Below are positions 52,501 through 58,500 of a DNA stretch of 64,000 nucleotides, piece by piece. Position numbers and translations under genes: made by a program. Position 1 is the first letter of the stretch; the number at the start of each line of letters is the position of its first letter. Under the pieces are notes generated by a model that saw only the letters and a program-made list of their open reading frames with translations, did no database searches and was not told the DNA's origin. The DNA lies in NCBI GenBank assembly GCA_012845835.1, contig JABAKD010000015.1, positions 10,664,845 through 10,728,844 on the forward strand, in the 5' to 3' direction. The stretch comes from Undaria pinnatifida. Its lineage: Eukaryota > Sar > Phaeophyceae > Laminariales > Alariaceae.

Positions 52501-55500
52501 CAATCTGCCCTCTGCTTTTTCCGTACGATAGTACACCCCCCCCCTTAACCCCACCCCCACCCCCTCCCCCAGTCCCACTGCCTCTAGGAAACCCTAAAAC
52601 CCCACAAGTCCTCGAGTGCCAAAATAATCATCCATCCACCCCATCTCCTTCAGATTACTATCACCTTAGACTTATCCCTGGCGGAGTTAGTTCTTTCGCC
52701 TCCTACACCATCGTCCATCGTACCCCCCCCCCCTGCTCTCCCCCCTCTCCCACACACCCCGCCTGTAATCAATTCGTAACCCCCCCTAGGAATGCGAGGG
52801 TCTATAGTATTACCACTACGGCCATGTACAATATGAGTACACTGCCACTCCTCTATTGCTGTAGGACTATTGTACGGCCATGCATGACGATGCGTACTCT
52901 CTCCTCACCCGCCCCTTTCCTCAACACGCACCACCTTCAGCCAACTCGTAAACCCCATGCGCCGTCTCGGCATCGCGGATTATTACCTTAGGGTCATCCT
53001 TGACGGCATCCGCCCTCTGCCACTCCTACACCATCGTACAGCCCGTCTGCCCCCCCCCCCGACACCGCCTTCAGCCAACTCATAAAACCCCCATTGCTCC
53101 CGCATTCTTAGGTCTTACCTTCGACTTGTCCCTGACGGTAACTGCCCTCTGTCTCTCCTGCACGACCCTGTCCCTTTCTCGCGCCACCTGTCCCTCCAGT
53201 CCGCGGATCTCATGCTGCGAAACAAGACGTACAAAAAACAACGCAGGACAATACGAAGAAAACGTTCAACACCTCGGACAGATCATATAGATAAAATAGA
53301 TCATGTAGATCATGTACAGTATATCCTGTACCTGCCGTTATGAGATGCTGTGCAGGATCTGAATATATAGAATGCGGATCCAACCCTGGATGTATTTGCT
53401 AGATCGTGCAGATCGTACGGGTCCCACGGGGTAACATGAGCTAGACCGCACCGATCATACACATCTTCCCTGAAAGATCTAGATCACGTGGGGATAGATC
53501 ATTGATGATCTGTGCGACGTGCGAGATACATCCACAAAATACTCAGCTTCTACAGACGAGCTTTGACGATGTTCTCGATCTCACTTCCGTTAGAACTGCA
53601 TCTACGTTTTCGGGTGAAAAATACTCGTATTTAGTGTGGATTTTGGTTCGCAACTCTAAAAGGGTCAAACACGAACCACTAAAATCGTTAAACATCCACC
53701 ACCAACCTTGAAGCAAAACCGTTTTTACTGCGGGCGAACCGGGAAAAAACCCGAGCTGCTCACAGGCCGCATCACTTTTTGCGGGCCGGATCGGGTCAGG
53801 GTGACCTGGCCCACCCCGTGATATCTGAAAACCTCTTGACCCGACCCGCGTCCCGGGACGTGACCCGTGAAAAGCGTCTGAAAATGACCCCTCTGTTGGC
53901 TTACTGTACGTCAGCGGCCGATGGTATGCTTGCTTCAACACTTCAACCATCATCGGCTTACCTGTAGAGCTTCGATCTTCTTGGTGGCTTCGTTGGCCTT
54001 CTCCCTCTCCAAATTGGTCAGGGTCTGACATACGCGAACAAACACAAGGGTGTAAAAACGGGTGTGAGCAAGCAGGGGATGCCAAAAAAATACACCCCCA
54101 AAACTCGTACACTGACCGACCAGAGGGAAGACATGAGATGGGATGCGTGTGAAGCCATACATGGGACACAAAAATGGGTAGAACAATGACTTAATCCGGG
54201 GAGGGGCGGGGGGGGTTAAGATACGATATCGTCGGGCCATATCAAGCTATCAAGCTACCAAACCAATCAACTTGTCGAAATTAAAATGATCAAGGCATTA
54301 AACAAACAATATCAAACGATCAACAAACATAACCAAGTTACCAGAACACTTATCAAACAACCTCCACCACCACCAAAAACGCCTTCCTCTTCTCAACGTT
54401 CTCAACGTCCACCCACCCTCGTCCTGCAGGGAAATCTGATTTTCGGGAGCTGTCTTATCGACGGCAATCGCCTTCAACCATCACCACCAACGCCGATACC
54501 AACTACATCAATACCACCACCACCACCACCACTACCCCCCACCAAAAGAACGCCTTTCAACGTTATTCCGCCCACCTCCTGCAGGGAGATCTGTTTTTCG
54601 AGAGCCGTCTTATCCACGGCAATCGACTCCGACATGGCCTTCAAGTCGGCCTCCGCTCGCGACAACCTGCCCCCCGTCGTTCACGCAAGGGGTTTCGTAT
54701 AAAGCATGGGGTGAGAAGGGGAGGGGGCGGGGGCGGGGGGCGGCAGCACATTCAAATATCGTTCTAAAATGGGCTGTACAATTGAAATACCACTACAAAT
54801 CCGCCGCCCCTCGTTCACGCGAAAACGAAAAACGCTTTCGTTCGATGCAGGGTGGGCAAGGGGAGATGGGGCATGAAGTTTGACGTGAACTTCCAACACT
54901 ATCAAGAAAACTTCGACATCAACACGAAATTCAACGTAAAATTCAACCCGAGCTCGAACTTCAACATGAAGTTCGACAAGACCTCCAACAAGAACTTCAA
55001 CAAGAACTCGAAGATGAACCAAATGTTTTCCCACCTCCGGCGCAAACCGTCCGAAACCCTGGCCTCTTCTTCCGTCTTAGCCTTCTCGTCTTCGGCCCTT
55101 TGCGTCACCTCCGCCACCTCGCTCATTGCCTGCATCAGCTCTTGCGTTTTCTGCTCAGGAAGAGGGGAGGCCAGGGTGGGGTGGAGGGGAGGTTAGGGAC
55201 GGGGCGGGGAGGAGGCGGCAGATTGGGGGGAACCGGGGAGGGGGCGTGATGAGGCAAAAGGGCGAGCGGGTGAACAAAGGATAAGTCGACGTCGATATCA
55301 GCGACGACTGCTGCTAATCGTATCATTAAACATCCTCGTTACCACTGCCATTACTGCTACCATCGCCGAAAACATGCACCAAAAAACAAAAACGTAGCAG
55401 AGCGACAGGCACCAAGGCGGAATCATGCTTGGGAATCGTCTGTGCCCAATAATAAACCGGGGTCTCCTTGTTATTGATTAATTTCCGGAAGCTCACCTGG

Positions 55501-58500
55501 CCCCTGTAAGTAGCCAAGGCCTTCGTGCGCTCGTCCAACTCCTTCTCGAGGTCCGCGCATTGGCTCTGCAGGCTGGACGCGCGCCGGTTCACAGACGCCA
55601 CCTCTCGCTTTGTGCGGCACAAAGAGAAACGACAACAAAAAAATGAGAGAAAAAAACGATAAAAGGAGCACAGAAAAACGTGCCTGGTACGTCGCAAAGA
55701 AACACTCACGACAAAAGGAGCGAAAAATGTACGTCGCAAAGAAAAATAAAAACGACAAAAGGAACAACGAAAAACGTACGTTGTATTCATACTACGCTAC
55801 GAAAAACAAAGCCCCCCCGAGCTGAAAAGTAAGGGCCGTTGGTGTACAAATAGAAATACCCAAGATTGTCCTCACAATTCCGTCCAGAGTGCTATCTGGT
55901 ACATACGTAACGGAAAATGATACATGAAACACAAAAAAGAAAAAAGAAAAAAAATGACGCTGCAGGCTGGACGCCGCTTCTCGCTTTGCGAGGCAAAAAT
56001 AGAGACAAACGAAATCCAAGCAAAATCAGAGCCCGCAAAGAGAAGGGAAAAGGACAAAGGGAATAGCGCAAAGAAAAACACGAAAAACAAAGCACAAAAC
56101 ACGAAAAACCAAAACGAAAAACGAAGCAAAGAACAACGTACTACGTATGCACAAAAAAAACGGACACAAAGAACAAAAAAATTGGAACTCCAGCGATTTC
56201 GGTGGGGTAGTTTCTCGGTTAAGGACCCCTCACCAGCTAGAAATAAGTTGGCCAAAAAGAGGTACTGTACCCCTCTCGTAGCACGCTTCATCCCTCCATC
56301 AAAACCATTCCGACGATACAGGGTGGTTCTTTGGTCTAATAACAATAGTCTAGTTGAGGAGCCCCGTCCGTCAGAAATATTTTGGCCAAAAAGAGGTACT
56401 GTACCCCTCTCGTACCACGCTTCATCCCTCCATCAACACCATTCTGACGATATAGGGTAGTTCTTTAGTCTACTAACAATAGTCTAAAAGAGAACCTCCG
56501 TCAGTGAGAAATGTTTTGGCCAAAAAGAGGTACTGTACCCCCCTCCTAGCATGCGTCGGAAGAGGTTTTCACGCGCCGCAAAAAAGGTGTCTACGCGCCC
56601 CAAAAGACCTGTCTCCTACAGCCTACAGTCGTGGTCCCCCCTCTATACTTGTAGCGGACGTATATGCCAGCCGGAAACACTGGCACTGTATCAGCAACCG
56701 GCACTACTCCAATACTGAAACTACTCTTTCGTCGCTCATGTGCCAAGCAATTTTACAGGACCTATAGCGGGCAAGCAGCCCTAATCAACCAACACTATAG
56801 AGGAACCACGGCTGTATTAGCTTACCGACTTGGCTTCCGTCTCGGTGGCGGCGTCAGCAGCGTCTCGCTCGGCGTCTAAAAATTGGACTGGTAAGCCTTC
56901 ATCTCCCCCTGGTAATAACCGCACTATATCGGCAACCGGCACTGCTCCGAATACTGCCACTACCGTGTTTTCTCATATGTGCCATGCAAATTCATACGCA
57001 CTATAGCGGGCAACCGGCACTAATCAAACAGCACCATAGAGGAACCACAGCTGTATTCGCTTACCGACTTGGCCTCCGTCTCGTCAGCGGCATCGGCGGC
57101 GTCTCGCTCGGCGTCTCTAAGCTTGGCCTGGAGCTTCTCCATCTCTCCCTCCTGGAAAACAAAAGTTAGCCGCGGCCGGTATTGGTGTTGGTAAAGAGGG
57201 TAGCTTAGCACGTATTCGAGCAAAACGTTGATAAAACCCTAACTACCCCTACCCAGATCAAGCCCAACCAACCATTGCAGTGATACTCCCCTCCGTCTCA
57301 TACACAGTGTGCCCCAGCCATGGTGAGCTCTACTGTCAGTGCATGCCGTACCTGGTGCAACGTGTTATGTGTGTGAATTGGTATTGGTACTGCGGTGCAC
57401 GTAATGTACGGTACATGGTACTTGTGCTTCGGCACTCTTTTTTGGCCTGTTTTGTGACCAAGGGGTTAGACTTCATTAAAATAAGCAAGGTTTATCACGG
57501 GCCGGGCCAATTATCGCGGACTTTTGTGACCGAGGGGTTAGACTTCATGGAAATAAGCAGGGTTTATCACGGGCCGGGCCAATTATCGCGGATCGGGCGA
57601 CGCCAGGGTGACACGAGTCGACCCGTGAGATATTAAAACCTCCTGAACCGACCCGACCCGACGGGACTCATGATGCTTACAACACCTGCAGATCCGACCC
57701 GACTCCCCCCGTGAGATTTTGATAACCTCCTGACCCGACCCGCGGGACTGGTCATGACCCGTGGAAAGCAGTGGAAATTAGCTAAGGTTGGAACATCGTA
57801 CTTATGTCATTTGATTTTCGTACTTGTGTCATACGCTGCTTTTACTTAAACGTCGTACGATTGGCTTCATCAGATGTGCGCATAACTTTGCTTTTCTTGC
57901 TTACGACGGTTACACCTTTTCTGACGGTTCACTCCATCTGACGGTTTCGTCACTGCTTCTGACGGTTCCACATTGTCTCACCAGCACATCGTAGGCATCT
58001 TCCTGGCGCTTGGCCTGTCGCCTCTGCTCATCCACCGTACGCACCGCCGCACCTCGCTCCTCCGCCGCTTTGACGCCCTCTGCAGCCTTCTCTTCAGCGG
58101 TTTTTCTTCCCAACGTCTCCCTGCCAGCATCGTGGTGGTAGTGGTGGTGGTGGAGGGGGGGGGGGGTTGCGGTGGCGGTGGTTGGTGGTGGTGTTGGTAG
58201 TGATAGTGGTAGTCAGGGGGGGGATCGGGGGGGAGGGGGGTTGGGCGGGGGGGGTTGGTGGAGTTAGTGGTGGTGGTGGTGGTGGTGGTGGTGGTGGTGG
58301 TGGTGGTGGTGGTGGTGGTGGTGGTGGTGGTGGTGGTGGTGGTGGCAGTGGGGGTGATGGTGGGGTGGGGGTGGGGGTGGTGTTGGTGTTGGTATGTTTG
58401 TTGGTGAGGGGAGGGGGTGGGGTTTCAGGGGGGTGGCAATGGTGTTGGTATTGGTAATGCAATGTTGGTGGTGATGGTGGTGATGGCGGTGATGGTGACG

